Shown here in pieces: positions 1 through 10,348 of a DNA stretch of 64,000 nt. Every line of letters begins with the position of its first letter. Within the stretch, counting starts at the first letter, position 1. Origin of the DNA: Peronospora farinosa (lineage: Eukaryota > Oomycota > Peronosporomycetes > Peronosporales > Peronosporaceae); NCBI GenBank assembly GCA_947646735.1, contig CANTFK010000800.1, positions 539,827-603,826 on the forward strand, in the 5' to 3' direction. Below the pieces are notes generated by a model, which saw only the letters and a program-made list of their open reading frames with translations, did not search any database and was not told the DNA's origin. The translations under genes and the position numbers were made by a program.

Positions 1-613
1 CTCGAAGAAGGGTGACCAGCGCAGTGATCGCGTCCGTGACGGTCTGCAGCCGTGCTAAGGTCGACACCGTCCCAGTAAGCTTACCTAGCAGCCGGATCTC
101 CAGGATCTTCGCGACGGGGTCGCTCTCCAGGAACGCGTTCAGCTTGCGTTGGTGGTAGGCTCTCGTGACGTCAGCGTCTGTCCATGACGCCGGTCCTGCC
201 TTCTCGGGGCCTATCGAATTGGTGCTTCCTGGCGCCTTCACCTGGAACTTTGTCGGCTTGGACTGCGCGATCTTGGTTTGTTGTTTTTTCGGGGACCTTA
301 GCCTCTCGGTTTTCACCGTCGGCTGATGGTCCTCTGGATCATGATAGGTAGCATGAACCAAGGTGTCCTCTACGAGGACATAGGGATGGTATTTAGGTTT
401 CGCTTTAATAAGTTCACCCTCTACCATGTTGACCGGGACCCTCACAAGGCCCGGTCGGTCCTTCGATCCTTTGTTTGTTTCTTCTTGAGTCACTGGCGAT
501 CGGTTTTCCAGTGGCTCTTCGGTCTTGATCTCCTTCTTGACTTGAACATCTTTATCGTCTTGGGACTCGCGGTGAAATCCCGCGTCTTCCGAAGATCCGG
601 GCACCCGCACCAT
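1..613 (-). pseudogene. gag N-terminal part, family A (cut by window edge)
   Basis: First roughly 200 codons of a Gypsy gag reading leftward and running off the window. It is closely similar to the gag start at 45744-46840. The apparent ATG (613-611) lies directly beside the LTR and inside the primer-binding site. The start reads MVRVPGSSEDAGFHRE, followed by a charged, disordered-looking stretch and then the region with ESDPVAKILEIR. At the A-run near 275-290 this copy keeps the frame that the second copy has lost. No capsid or zinc knuckle is reached before the edge. I infer that it packages element RNA; I did not check every codon. Confidence 0.7.
595..612 (-). promoter_or_regulatory. tRNA primer-binding site, family A
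   Basis: Read on the minus strand, TGGTGCGGGTGCCCGGAT starts 1 nt after the LTR end. Its complement ends in CCA, preceded by a discriminator base, a 7-nt acceptor strand and CCGGG, as expected for a tRNA 3' end. The same site recurs at 46822-46839 and 52512-52529. The tRNA identity is not determined. Confidence 0.65.
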
Positions 614-1185
614 TGTGGCGGAGTGGGTTCTCAAAATTGTATGATGAGACCCCAAACCACTCACTGTGCCGGACTGCCGACTGTCGGGGGGGGGGGGGGG
701 GTACCCCGATGCCGCGTATGAACCTTCTCTCACCTTGTGTACCCGTCGGCTGGCGGGTTGCACTCTTCGGAGGACTTGGTGAGGATGTAGACGTCTGCCT
801 TGAGGGAGGTAGACCTGGGGGGGGCCTCGAGTGGATATGCTTCATTTGGTGGGCCGGTAGGTGGACACTCGATCGACCTTGTCGAGAGTGGGCTTAGAGC
901 CAATTCTTCAGGGAGCTTATCCCTGGCCTTTTCCTTCGTGTTTCAGGGGCATTAACCACCTGACCTTTACTGAGCTCCCGTACCTTGAGGTGAGGGAGAC
1001 CGCTTTCGAAAGCGGGTCTTGGGAGGGGGGTTGCTACTCGAACGAGCTCACAGGCCAAATATATCCTGGAGCTCTATTCGCCCTTGAACTTCGCTACAAA
1101 ATTGTCTTCGACGGGGTATATCCCTTCCCGGAACAGTGAGTAACTTAGAGCAAGTCCTTCCTGGGTGACGGAGTCGTGCCACGTA

Positions 1186-1214
1186 GATCGCAAATTGAGT
1201 AGTATTTAATATAG
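1186..1214 (-). promoter_or_regulatory. LTR-A core promoter
   Basis: On the minus strand a TATA-like CTATATTAAATAC is followed by CTCAATTTGCG. The latter fits the published oomycete Inr (YTCANTYY) and flanking element (MWTTTNC) and is followed by an ACGTGGC motif. The same arrangement is found in LTR-B and LTR-C. The transcription start is inferred. Confidence 0.5.
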
Positions 1215-1299
1215 TCCTATCCTTTTAGCTCCTTTACTCTATCCTTGCCTGAAGCTCTGATTCCTTGCGTCGACTGGTCTGATCCTTCTTAGCTGGACC

Positions 1300-1500
1300 G
1301 GAGTGGCTGAACGACGAGGGACCGAGGTCGACCGACGAGGGACCCAGGTCTACCAACGAGGAACCGGGTCTACCGACGAGGGACCGGGTCGACCACTGAA
1401 GGACCCTGGTCTACTGACGAGGGACCGGGTCTACCGATCAGGTATCGGTCTACCGACGAGGGACCCAGGTCGATCAACGAGGGATCGGGTCGACCAATGA
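1300..1500. repeat. U3 minisatellite of LTR-A (GGTCGACC-type units)
   Basis: About ten imperfect units of roughly 19 bp, such as GACGAGGGACCGGGTCTACC, lie in the promoter-upstream (U3) half of the LTR. Copies at 6276-6750, 36500-36665 and 47540-47725 differ in unit number and order. Confidence 0.8.
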
Positions 1501-1704
1501 TGGACCATGGTCAATTTCTTACGGTACCAGTTATTCAGTACCCTGATACTGGTTTTTTGTGGGTCCTGCAGATTGTTCTCCGCCAACGGTCGCTTCCCCT
1601 CGAGGACCCTGTCTATATGGTGTCTTTTCCCTGGTACACTGTCTTCACTTCAAATACAACTGGATTCTGGGGTCTACATATCTCAATACAAGCACTTCAC
1701 CATA

Positions 1705-3152
1705 AAGCAGTTTCATTGGAGAGGGCTGTTTCGAAGTGTACAGCGCTTCGTTGGTACTTTTGTCGACTGCGAGACCGGAAAAGGTGGACCCACCTTGCGA
1801 GGGAAGACCCCAAGGAATGTTCGGGCAACCTACCCATTTCAGGTCATCGCGATGGATCATATCCCATCGTTGCCCAAGTCGTTCAAGGGAAACACGGAGC
1901 TGTCGATATGGGTGGACCTGTTTACTGGTTATGTAATTGCTAAGGCCAGCTCGTCGAGGTCGGCCCAAACCGTGGCAGAAGGGTACGAAGAATGTGTATA
2001 TCGAAGGTTTGGGGCCAGTGAGGCGATCCGACACGACAGGGACCAAGTTTCATGTCGGATTTCTTTCGCGCTTTCAACCGCATGATTGGGCAAAAGCAGC
2101 GGGCCACCATGGCCTACTGGCCGCAGGCCAATGAAACTGCGGAAAGGATGGTACAGACGATTACCCGATCTATCAAGATGTATGTGTCGGAGGTGGACCA
2201 GAAAGATTGGGATGCATATGCGGAACGGCTTACATTTACGCTGAACACGGCGCAGGACCGGGTCCGAAAGGAGACTCCGTTCTATCTAGTGCACGGTTGG
2301 GACACACGAAGCAATTTGGAGGCCACTATACCGCTGGGTAGTACCAGAAGGCGCGACTGTGACCCCCGCCGGTGGCGATATAGCGTACAGCGACAGTATC
2401 GCCGGGCAAGAGAACAAGTCAACGAATTATTGCGATCAGCAATGGAAAGTCGAGCCGAGATCCACAATGAAGAGGTGGAGGATAGCATGATCGAGGCAGA
2501 ATCTCAGGTGTGGTTGTATCTAGACCGGGTCAAGGAAGGCTATGCCCGAAAATTGGCCCACCTATAGCATGGTCCATTCCGATTACGGGAGATGGTGGGG
2601 GACCATGCAGCTCGCCTGGATATCAGTGAAACAAATTATCGCATTTACCCGTTGGTGCACCTTTCGAAGTGGAATCTAGTCCGGCAACATCCCGACAGAC
2701 CGAATACGGTGCTGGTGGTGGACGAAACGGATCGGGTGGATTTTGACGAAGCCCTGTTACCAGAGGATAGTTGGGCTCCAAAACTAGAAGACAATGAGTA
2801 TGAAGTGGAGATGATTCTTGACAAGCGCATGGGAAGGAAAACTCGGTATGGTCGTATTCAATGTGAATTCCTGGTGCAGTGAAAAGGATACTCCGGTCCG
2901 TCGTGAGTAGACGAGGTGGACCTCAATTGCGGTGGACTACTTGAGGACTACGAACGCAGGCAAGTCACTCGGAATCGTTTTGAGGTGATGCAGAGTCATG
3001 AGGAGTAGAAGGAATATTTCATCTTGAAAGACCAAGATGATGCAAGAAGAAGGTGGTATTCGTTACATACACACAGATTAGTTAATTTATATATTCGAGA
3101 TTGCAGAGGAACAAGATAAAAATGCGAAGTATTGTTAACCTGCCGAGGACCC
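1705..3152 (+). pseudogene. Integrase and chromodomain fragment, family B pol
   Basis: 3' part of a B-family pol on the plus strand. It starts in the integrase zinc-binding region (FHWRGLFRSVQRF...CETGKG), continues through the catalytic core (DHIPSLPKS, HDRD, NGT-like NETAERMVQTI) and ends in a chromodomain (EYEVEMILDKRMGRKTRYGR) near 3008. There are stop codons after the linker (2565) and inside the chromodomain (2881), plus a frameshift near 2045. The last 144 bp match the pol-to-antisense-ORF spacer of the copy at 16985-17120. It starts exactly at the end of LTR-A1 and stops exactly at LTR-B4. It is the complementary half of the integrase broken at 8556. Confidence 0.85.
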
Positions 3153-5096
3153 TGTGGTGGAGTGGATTCTCAAACGACGTGAGAGAATCACAAACACACA
3201 CAGCGCAAGACTGACGACTTACGGAGGGGGTACTCCGATACCGTGTCGTGTTAACCTTGGGTCTCGCCTTGTGTAACCGTCGGCTTGGCTGGTATTGCTC
3301 CTCGGTTGACGCAGAAAACTTATAGACTTGGTCCTTGTATGGAGGGACTTGGTGGTCCCCGAGTGGATATACTTCACTTGGGACCGGGTTTCTTGGGCTC
3401 AATCGACTGAGTCGAGAGCGATGCACCTGGTACTATGTACCCCTTCGGTGGCTAACTGTTCTTGTTCTTTCGACCCCTTTTCTTGTTCCCCGTAGGGAAA
3501 CCGCTTCCTATAGCGGGTCGTAGAATGGGTACGAACCCACAGGCCAAAATACTTCCTGGGGTTCGTTCGAGCTTGAATCTTACCACACGACTGTCTTCAA
3601 CGGGGGGGGGGGGGGTCAAAATAAATCCCTTCCCCGGAACAGGTGGGTAGATCGAAACAAGTTCGCGCTTGAGTTTTGACACCTCAGGTCAACTATCCTG
3701 AGGTTCAACTTGCGTTTCTTGAGCCGTCACCTCTCCTGACGTCGGTGGGCCAAAGAGTATCCCGCCCGGAATAGGTGAGGTGACGGAGAAGCTTGGAAGG
3801 GGCGCTTAAAGCTTCCACGTGTAATGCAAATTCGAGTGTGTTTATTTATCTTATTCTCTGTATACTTTTCTTGCCTAACCTTAACCCTTCACTCTGGATG
3901 GTACCACGTGTCAACTTGTGATCGAACAACTGGATCTTTTAAAACATGGGACTTGAACCGGCTCTGCACTTTAAGAAGGCCTTGTACCTTCTATAACCTG
4001 GAGTCCACCTGTCACATGGGGTCCACCGGTCGTCTAGGTTCCACCGGTCGCCTGGGGTCCACCGATCATTTAGCTCCACCAGTCACATGGGGTCCACCGG
4101 TCACCTAGGTCCGCCGGTCACCTGGGTCTACCGGTCACCTGGGTCCAATAGTCGCCTGGGGTCCACCTGTCGCGTGGGGTCAACCTGTCACCTGGGGTCA
4201 ACCTGTCGCTCTGGGGTCCACCTGTCGGCTGGGGTCCACCTGTCGCCTGGGGTCCACCTGTTGTCTGGGTTACTGGTCACCTGGGTCCACCTGTCGCTCT
4301 AGAGTCCACCTGTTGCCTGGGTCCACATGTCGCCTGGGGTCCACCGGTCACCTGGGTCCACCGGTCACCTGGGTCCACCAATCACCTGGGTCCACCAGTC
4401 GTCTGGGGTCCACCTGTCGCGTGGGGTCAACCTGTCACCTGGGGTCAACCTGTCGCTCTGGGGTCCACCTGTCGCGTGGGGTCAACCTGTCACCTGGGGT
4501 CAACCTGTCGCTCTGGGGTCCACCTGTCGGCTGGGGTCCACCTGTCGCCTGGGGTCCACCTGTTGTCTGGGTTACTGGTCACCTGGGTCCACCTGTCGCT
4601 CTAGAGTCCACCTGTTGCCTGGGTCCACATGTCGCCTGGGGTCCACCGGTCACCTGGGTCCACCGGTCACCTGGGTCCACCAATCACCTGGGTCCACCGG
4701 TCACCTGGGTCCACCTGTTATCTGGGGTCCACCTGTTGTTTGGGGTCCACCTGTCACCTGGGGTCCACCTGTCACCTGGGGTCCACCTGTCACCTGGGGT
4801 CCACCGGTCACCGGTCACTTGGGTCCACCAGTCACTTGAGTCCACCTGTCACCTGGGGTCTACCTGTCACCTTGGGTCAATCGGTCACCTGGGGTCAACC
4901 TAAGCTGCCCTAGCGGCACTGGACCTTCGGGCTGTAGTGTAGGGAAACCTGGTACCTTCTCCGAACTCGGGACCTTGATCCAGTTCGGGGCCCTGGTCAC
5001 TCCCTGTCACTCATTTCAAGAGAGTGACCGAGATCTTTCACGCCAGTTATTATAATAACTACGAAGGCCCCCCCAATTTTCTGGCACTTCTCCACA
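3153..5096 (-). repeat. LTR, family B, copy with expanded minisatellite
   Basis: Starts TGTGGTGGAGTGGATTCTC and ends CTGGCACTTCTCCACA, and is collinear with LTR-B1 (13517-14484) except for a block near 4003-4905. It has the CCGCT/AGCGG stem-loop at 3501-3516 and a 14-G run near 3601. At 1.94 kb it is about twice the usual LTR-B length. Only the LTR is present: left flank is a B integrase fragment, right flank an F fragment. Confidence 0.8.
4003..4905. repeat. Minisatellite, about 17-18 bp units
   Basis: About fifty units of the type CCACCGGTCACCTGGGGT, varying at the fourth to ninth bases (ctgt, ccggt, accagt). A higher-order duplication is visible: 4140-4300 resembles 4400-4600. All three forward frames stay open, which explains the repetitive ORFs here; I regard none of them as a gene. 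Confidence 0.9.
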
Positions 5097-5134
5097 CGTG
5101 TAAGCTAGTGACGGTACGTTTTAGCCCCGTTACA
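5097..5134 (+). repeat. F-family LTR 3' tip
   Basis: 38 bp matching the last bases of the F LTR (...GCCCCGTTACA), joined to LTR-B4 through the shared bases CACGTG. It is followed by the same CCTGGTAGCAC leader as the intact F element. Confidence 0.8.
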
Positions 5135-5160
5135 CCTGGTAGCACTTTGTAGTCCTTCCT

Positions 5161-6040
5161 ATGCCCGAGTTTGGGATGAGCGAATCGTCGTACTTTGACG
5201 CTCCAGATTTATTTCTGGAGCACGCGACCTTCCCCCATCTTACTGGTGTTAAGTGGGATGCCCTTAATCGCCTCGCGGCGATATCGGGAGAGGCATTCGT
5301 CGCGCCGCTGATGAGATCAGCGACCTCTGACGCGCATCGTCTCGCCATACATGAGTTTATGGCACGCGAGCTCGCCGAATCCAACCGGAGAGGATGAACT
5401 CCCAAGCGACCTTCACGTAATGAGACCGTGAAGATGGAAACCTCCTCCTACTATGGAGAAGGTAAGGACCGGTTGTCGCTGAATCGGTGGTTCCGAGAAG
5501 TGATATCGCCATCGCTTCACGACTTCTTGAGGCACCCCAGGCGAAGGTCAACTTTCTTCTTTACGTCCTCACCGGGAAGGCCAAGGAGTGGGCTCTTGGT
5601 AAGCTCGTTGTGGACGAGCACGCGCTCCCCACCCTGGATGCCATCCAGGACGATCTTCGTCTTGCTTTCGAGCCAACGAAAGAGGAGAAACTGGCGCGAT
5701 CAAGATTCCTGTCGATGCGACAGGGTAAAATGGCGATGCGCGACTACGTGCAGATGGATAGGCATCTGGCGTCAAGTATTATCACGCACCCCATGGACAT
5801 GTACACGCAGGTGAATGTCTTTGTGGATGGTATGCGTGAAGGGCAGACCCGCTTATCGCTGGAGCACTCCGAGCCTGCCACATTGAAGGAGGCATTTGCT
5901 ATTGCACTTCGTGAGGACTTTAGGGTCACAAAGGCATATGCCAAACCCTCGGTCGTCAGCGTTCCCCGGCCTTCTGGCCCAGAACCTATGGAGATCGATG
6001 TGATTGAGTCGTCGGGTGACCGACGACGTGTCATTTCGCA
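5161..6040 (+). pseudogene. gag remnant, family F
   Basis: Starts [18 protein letters not shown], near-identical to the intact F gag at 22723. A small deletion shifts the frame (stop at 5395-5397), and another difference near 5505 lies before the capsid part ([20 protein letters not shown]). Similarity to the intact copy ends after the sequence encoding GDRRRV, so the zinc knuckle and frameshift site are missing. It is a truncated, non-functional copy. Confidence 0.9.
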
Positions 6041-6175
6041 AAAGGTTGACCATATTAAAGGTAACATGTCAACTATTGATCAATATTTAGAAAAAGATGT
6101 AAATACATTAGAAGAAGGGTTTAAAATATTATAAAATCAATATATAAATTCTTTATATATATATATTGATTTTCC
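6040..6175. other. AT-rich island of unknown origin
   Basis: About 135 bp, far more AT-rich than anything nearby. It has an open stretch on the plus strand ending at 6134 ([19 protein letters not shown]), then a TATATATATATTGATT tract. It lies exactly between the truncated F gag and a truncated LTR-A. It could be a filler insert at a breakpoint, for example organellar DNA; I cannot identify a source. Confidence 0.5.
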
Positions 6176-6856
6176 GTGTCCGACCGTTGGCGGAGAACAA
6201 TCTGCAGGACCCACAAAAAAACCAGTATCAGGGTACTGGCTAACCGATACCGAAGGAAATTGACCATGGTCCTTCATTGGTCGACCCAGTCCCTCGTTGG
6301 TAGACCTGAACCCCTCGTCGGACGACCTCGGCCCCTCGTTGGTCGACCTGGGTCCCTCGTCGGTAGACCGATACCTGATCGGTAGACCCGGTCCCTCGTC
6401 AGTAGACCAGGGTCCTTCAGTGGTCGACCCGGTCCCTCGTCGGTAGACCCGATCCATCATTGGTAGACCCGGTCCCTCATTAGTAGACCTGGATCCTTCG
6501 TCAGTAGACCTAGGTCCCTCGTTGGTAGACCTGGTCCATCGTCGGTAGATCCGATCCCTCATCGGTAGGCCCGGTCCCTCGTCATAGACCTGGGCCTCTA
6601 ATTGGTCGATCCGGTTGTTCATTGGTCGACCATGGTTCCTTATTGGTCGACCTGGTCCCTCATTGGTTGACCCGGTCCCTCATCGGTCGATCAAGGCCCC
6701 TCATTGGTCGACCCGGTTCCTCGTTGGAAGACCTGAGTCCCTCGTCGTTCAGCCACTCCGGTCCAGCTAAGAAGGATCAGACCAGTCGACGCAAGGAATT
6801 AGAGCTTCAGGCAAGGATAGAGTAAAGGAGCTAAAAGTATGAAACTATATTAAATA
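6176..6856 (+). repeat. LTR, family A, inverted copy, first part
   Basis: Reverse complement of LTR-A. The innermost roughly 140 bp of U3 are missing at 6176. It contains the GTCGACC minisatellite (6276-6750) and runs to the TATA-like box (ACTATATTAAATA), where LTR-B3 has inserted. It resumes at 7961. Confidence 0.85.
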
Positions 6857-7960
6857 TGTGGAGAAGTGCCAGGAATCTGGGACAAGGGTACCAGGTACAG
6901 GGTATAGTGAACCAGGGAAACAGAATACCAGGGTCCAGGGTACCAGGGTACCAGGTCCAGGGCCTATGGTACAAGGTCCAAGGTCCAGGGCCCAGAGTGC
7001 ATGTTTTAGGGACCAGGGTATAGGTCCAGTGTCTAGGTTCCAGGGTCCAGGGTACAGGGCCCAGGGCCCAAGGTACAGGGTACGAGGCCCAGGGTACCAT
7101 GGCCCCAGGATACAAGGGCTCAACGCCCGAGGTTGCAGAAATATACACGGAACCTCGAAGATTACAGAAAGTACAGGTACCAAGGAGCCAGTTCTTCCTC
7201 CAAGAGTCGACACGTGGCACTATCCAGATCAAAGGGTTAAGGTTAGGCAAAAAAAGCATACAAAGTATAAGATAAATAAACACACTCGAATTTGCATTAC
7301 ACGTGGCAGCTTTAAGCGCCCCTCTCCAAGCTCTTCTCCGTCACCTCACCTATTCCGGGCGGGATACCCTTTGGCCCACCGACGTCAGGTGAGGTGACGG
7401 CTCAAGAAACACAAGTTGAACCTCAGGATAGTTGACCTGAGGTGTCAAGGAAGTTTCAAGACTCAAGTGCGAAACTACCTACCTGTTCCGGGGAAGGGAT
7501 ATATTTTGACCCCCCCCCCCCGTTGAAGACAGTCGTGTGGTAAGATTCAAGCTCGAACGAACCCCAGGAAGTATTTTGGCCTGTGGGTTCGTACCCATTC
7601 TACGACCCGCTATAGGAAGCGGTTTCCCTACGGGGAACAAGAAAAGGGGTCGAAAGAACAAGAACAGTTAGCCACCGAAGGGGTACATAGTACCAGGTGC
7701 ATCGCTCTCGACTCAGTCGATTGAGCCCAAGAAACCCGGTCCCAAGTGAAGTATATCCACTCGGGGACCACCAAGTCCCTCCATACAAGGACCATCTTCT
7801 GCGTCTAACGAGGAGCAAGACCAGCCAAGCCGACGGTTACACAAGGCGAGACCCAAGGTTGACGCGACACGGTATCGGGGTACCCCCTCCGTAAGTCGTC
7901 AGTCCGGCGCTGTGTGTGTTTGTGTTTCTCTCACGTCGTTTGAGAATCCACTCCACAACA
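6857..7960 (+). repeat. Nested LTR, family B (solo, inverted copy)
   Basis: Complete LTR-B in reverse orientation: starts TGTGGAGAAGTGCCAGG, ends GAATCCACTCCACAACA. It has a GGTACCAGGGTCC-type minisatellite (6885-7110), a CAAATTCGAGTGTG promoter region (near 7275-7300), a C-run (7508-7520) and the CCGCT/AGCGG stem-loop. It interrupts LTR-A, flanked by (A)AATA on both sides, consistent with a 4-5 bp target duplication. It carries no internal genes, so it is a solo LTR. Confidence 0.85.
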
Positions 7961-8555
7961 AATACTTCTCAATTTGCGATCTACGTGGTACGACTCCGCC
8001 ACCCAAGAAGAACTTGCTCTAAGTTACTCACTGTTCCGGGAAGGGATATATTTTGGCCCCCCGTCGAAGACAATTGTGTAGCGAAGTTCAAGTGCGAATA
8101 GAGCTCCAGGATATATTTGGCCTGTGAGCTCGTTCGAGTAGCAACTCCCCTCCCAAGACCCGCTTTCGAAAGCGGTCTCCCTCACCTCAAGGTCCGGGAG
8201 CTCAGTAAAGGTCAGGTGGTTAATGCCCCTGAAACACGAAGGAAAAGGCCAGGGATAAGCTCCCTGAAGAATTGGCTCTAAGCCCACTCTCGACAAGGTC
8301 GATCGAGTGGCCACTTACCGGCCCACCAAATGAAGCATATCCACTCGAGGCCCCCCCCAGGTCTACCTCCCTCAAGGCAGACGTCTACATCCTCACCAAG
8401 GCTTTCGAAGAGTGCAACCCGCCAGCCGACGGGTACACAAGGTGAGAAGAAGGTTCATACGCGGCATCGGGGTACCCCCCTCCGACAGTCGGCAGTCCGG
8501 CACAGTGAGTGGTTTGGGGTCTCATCACACAGTTTTATGAGTAGACTTTACCACA
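7961..8555 (+). repeat. LTR, family A, inverted copy, second part
   Basis: Continues the LTR-A interrupted at 6856 through the transcribed (R-U5) region, including the stem-loop CCGCTTTCGAAAGCGG (near 8160) and the conserved GTACACAAGGTGAG block. It ends with decayed TTTACCACA at 8555. The next base is inside B-family integrase, so this LTR marks an insertion of an A element into a B element. Confidence 0.85.
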
Positions 8556-9211
8556 GTTTTCGTATCCGCTGGTACGTACGGCCAATTCCCTGGTGTCCCC
8601 TTTCTAGACTCGTGTGATAATGGTGTAGAAAATCTTGTTGTAGGCTTTCGGGTATCACTAGTCGAAATAATTCCATCGCGATCCTCGTCGGCTGTTCCCT
8701 GACAAGGAAAAAACAACAGAAGTGTATCATCATACAAAGCGTAAATCCTCTCGATCTTTGCACACGTTAACGCCACTTTTAAGGGTAAACTGCTCCACTC
8801 ACCCCGTAAGTAAATTTATAAATCGCGTATCCACATCTCCTTGTCAAGGGCAGCCGAAGCTCGCTCGATCCGTATCCGTTGCACCACTTCCTCTTGCAAG
8901 ACTTCCGTCGGCATTATGGATAGGACCCGAGACCTCGTGACAGCTGTAATTCGCATTGCTGGGTTGGGATTCTTGAGTATCAAGAGTTCAGGCAGACGAT
9001 TAATCTCTTTGAGGTCTTTCCACTCTTCCTCAGGTATTTTATCGACACCTTGTTGTTGATGCAGGTCCGCGTTAGCGAGACGGTCCGCGTTCTGGTTCCA
9101 TTCGCGCTCCATGTGTAGAAACTCATGGGCTGGCCAGGAAAGAAGCAGGTCCAGGGCCTTTGACCTTCGTGCCATGAGACCTGTTGCCTTGCATTTGATA
9201 TCCCCTCGCAT
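8556..9211 (-). pseudogene. Second RNase H C-terminus and integrase zinc finger, family B copy 1
   Basis: Minus-strand pol segment. The RNase H end has the NQNADRLANADLHQQQ motif (last catalytic Asp). It is followed by a linker and the integrase HHCC start (HHYHTSLERGHQGIGRTYQRIRK), then breaks at 8555. A stop codon at 9212 separates it from the upstream pol segment, and frame changes occur around 8770-8815. The missing integrase part matches 1705-3152 on the other strand. Confidence 0.85.
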
Positions 9212-10348
9212 CTAACGGATTACCAGATTGGAATCACTGCACACCACCAGACGTCTACGCTCCAGGTTGTCCAGTAGAAGGAATCCTAACAATAGGCCTT
9301 CATACTCTGCCTCATTTACTGTCGCTTCAGTCAAATATCGGAAAACGGCGGCGACCACCGTCCATTCCGGGAGTTGCCACACAATAGCACTGCAGGTCCC
9401 TCCTCCACGCTTAACTCGTGCAGACCCATTAAAACTGACCACATAGAGGCTTTCCTCGAGCTCAACCGTAGGGGGAACCACCGTGATAGTTTGGCGGGGG
9501 TGTTTCCTAGGGGCAATTGAAGACAAGATGGAGTCCACGTTTTCGCGAGGAGTTATGCTGGCTGCCAATGTCCCCAGTATTTCATCCTCGTCCCGCTTAC
9601 GCTTGACCACTTCTAACGTCCATTGAGACAGGAGAGCAGCCCGATTTCCAAGGCGACCTTGACGACCAGGTGACCGGACTAACCACGCCAGTGTTGAGTG
9701 TCGGGTCAAGACCTTGATAGGTCGGGTGACCAGCGACGTGTAACAAAGGTCTAGTATTCGCAATAGCGCCAGCACTTCCTTGTCCACCAGCCCATAGTTG
9801 ATCTCGCTTGGCTTCAAAGTCCGACTCGTGAAAGTTACCGGCATATACACCCCCTCATACTCCTGCACCAGGGATGCCGAGATGGCCCACTCACTGGCAT
9901 AAACGATGATGACCGGTTCTCGGTCTGGATCAAAATGGCGGAGGATTGGGGCGGTGGCGATCTTATCCTTCATCATCGCAAAGGCCACCTGTACCCGAGT
10001 CCATCGGTCTTCCTCCGGGTCACTCCTCTGGGTGTCCCCAGTCCCACTCATCCGGCGTCGTAATACGTGATAATCCACTTCTCTTAGCTCGTACAATATG
10101 GACGCATAAATGGCATAGTCTTCTAGGAACCGACTGTAATAGTTGAGACTCCGGAGAAACGACTCCATAGCTTTTAGGGTAGTAGGCAATGGTAGATCCA
10201 CTAAGGACTGAAGGTCCTTGGGGTGGGCCTCCAACCCTTCCGCCGATACTTGGTGGCCAAGGTAATCTACCTTTTGACAGCCCCATGAGCTCTTAACCGC
10301 GCTGATCGATAAATTCCACTTATCACAAACCTCCAAAAGTCTTTCCAC
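9212..10348 (-). pseudogene. RT thumb and tandem RNase H domains, family B copy 1
   Basis: Reads RT connection (KVDYLGHQVSAEGLEAHPK), the native Gypsy RNase H and then a second RNase H. In the native domain the first Asp motif reads VYASEWAIS, so the usual DAS aspartate is absent. In the second domain the motifs are SFNGSAR (usually SFDGSAR), NEAEYEGLLLGF and CSDSNLV; its first catalytic Asp is Asn. From about 9294 to 10598 the DNA is nearly identical to 19501-20805, while the flanks are much more diverged. Probably inactive. Confidence 0.9.

Larger units (their letters stand above)
614..1704 (-). repeat. LTR, family A, copy 1 (5' LTR of a leftward element)
   Basis: Begins TGTGGCGGAGTG and ends CACTTCACCATA on the plus strand, a slightly decayed version of the family termini. 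It contains a 13-G run near 690, a stem-loop at 1000-1015 (CCGCT...AGCGG), a core promoter near 1186-1214 and a U3 minisatellite at 1300-1500. It is collinear with the LTRs at 35799-36877 and 46841-47938. The gag to its left shows it is the 5' LTR of an element transcribed leftward. Confidence 0.85.

Noticed and set aside
326..897. ORFs at the left end on the plus strand
   Set aside because: They run antisense to gag and through LTR-A; the same words recur at 46553-47077 with the frame altered at several places.
4087..4913. Several overlapping ORFs rich in Gly-Ser-Thr-His-Leu repeats
   Set aside because: They are translations of a 17-18 bp minisatellite in all frames; no start context, no similarity, inside an LTR.
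6858..7397. 179-codon ORF with GPGYRGTGVPG-like composition
   Set aside because: It lies wholly in LTR-B3 and is produced by the GGTACCAGGGTCC array.
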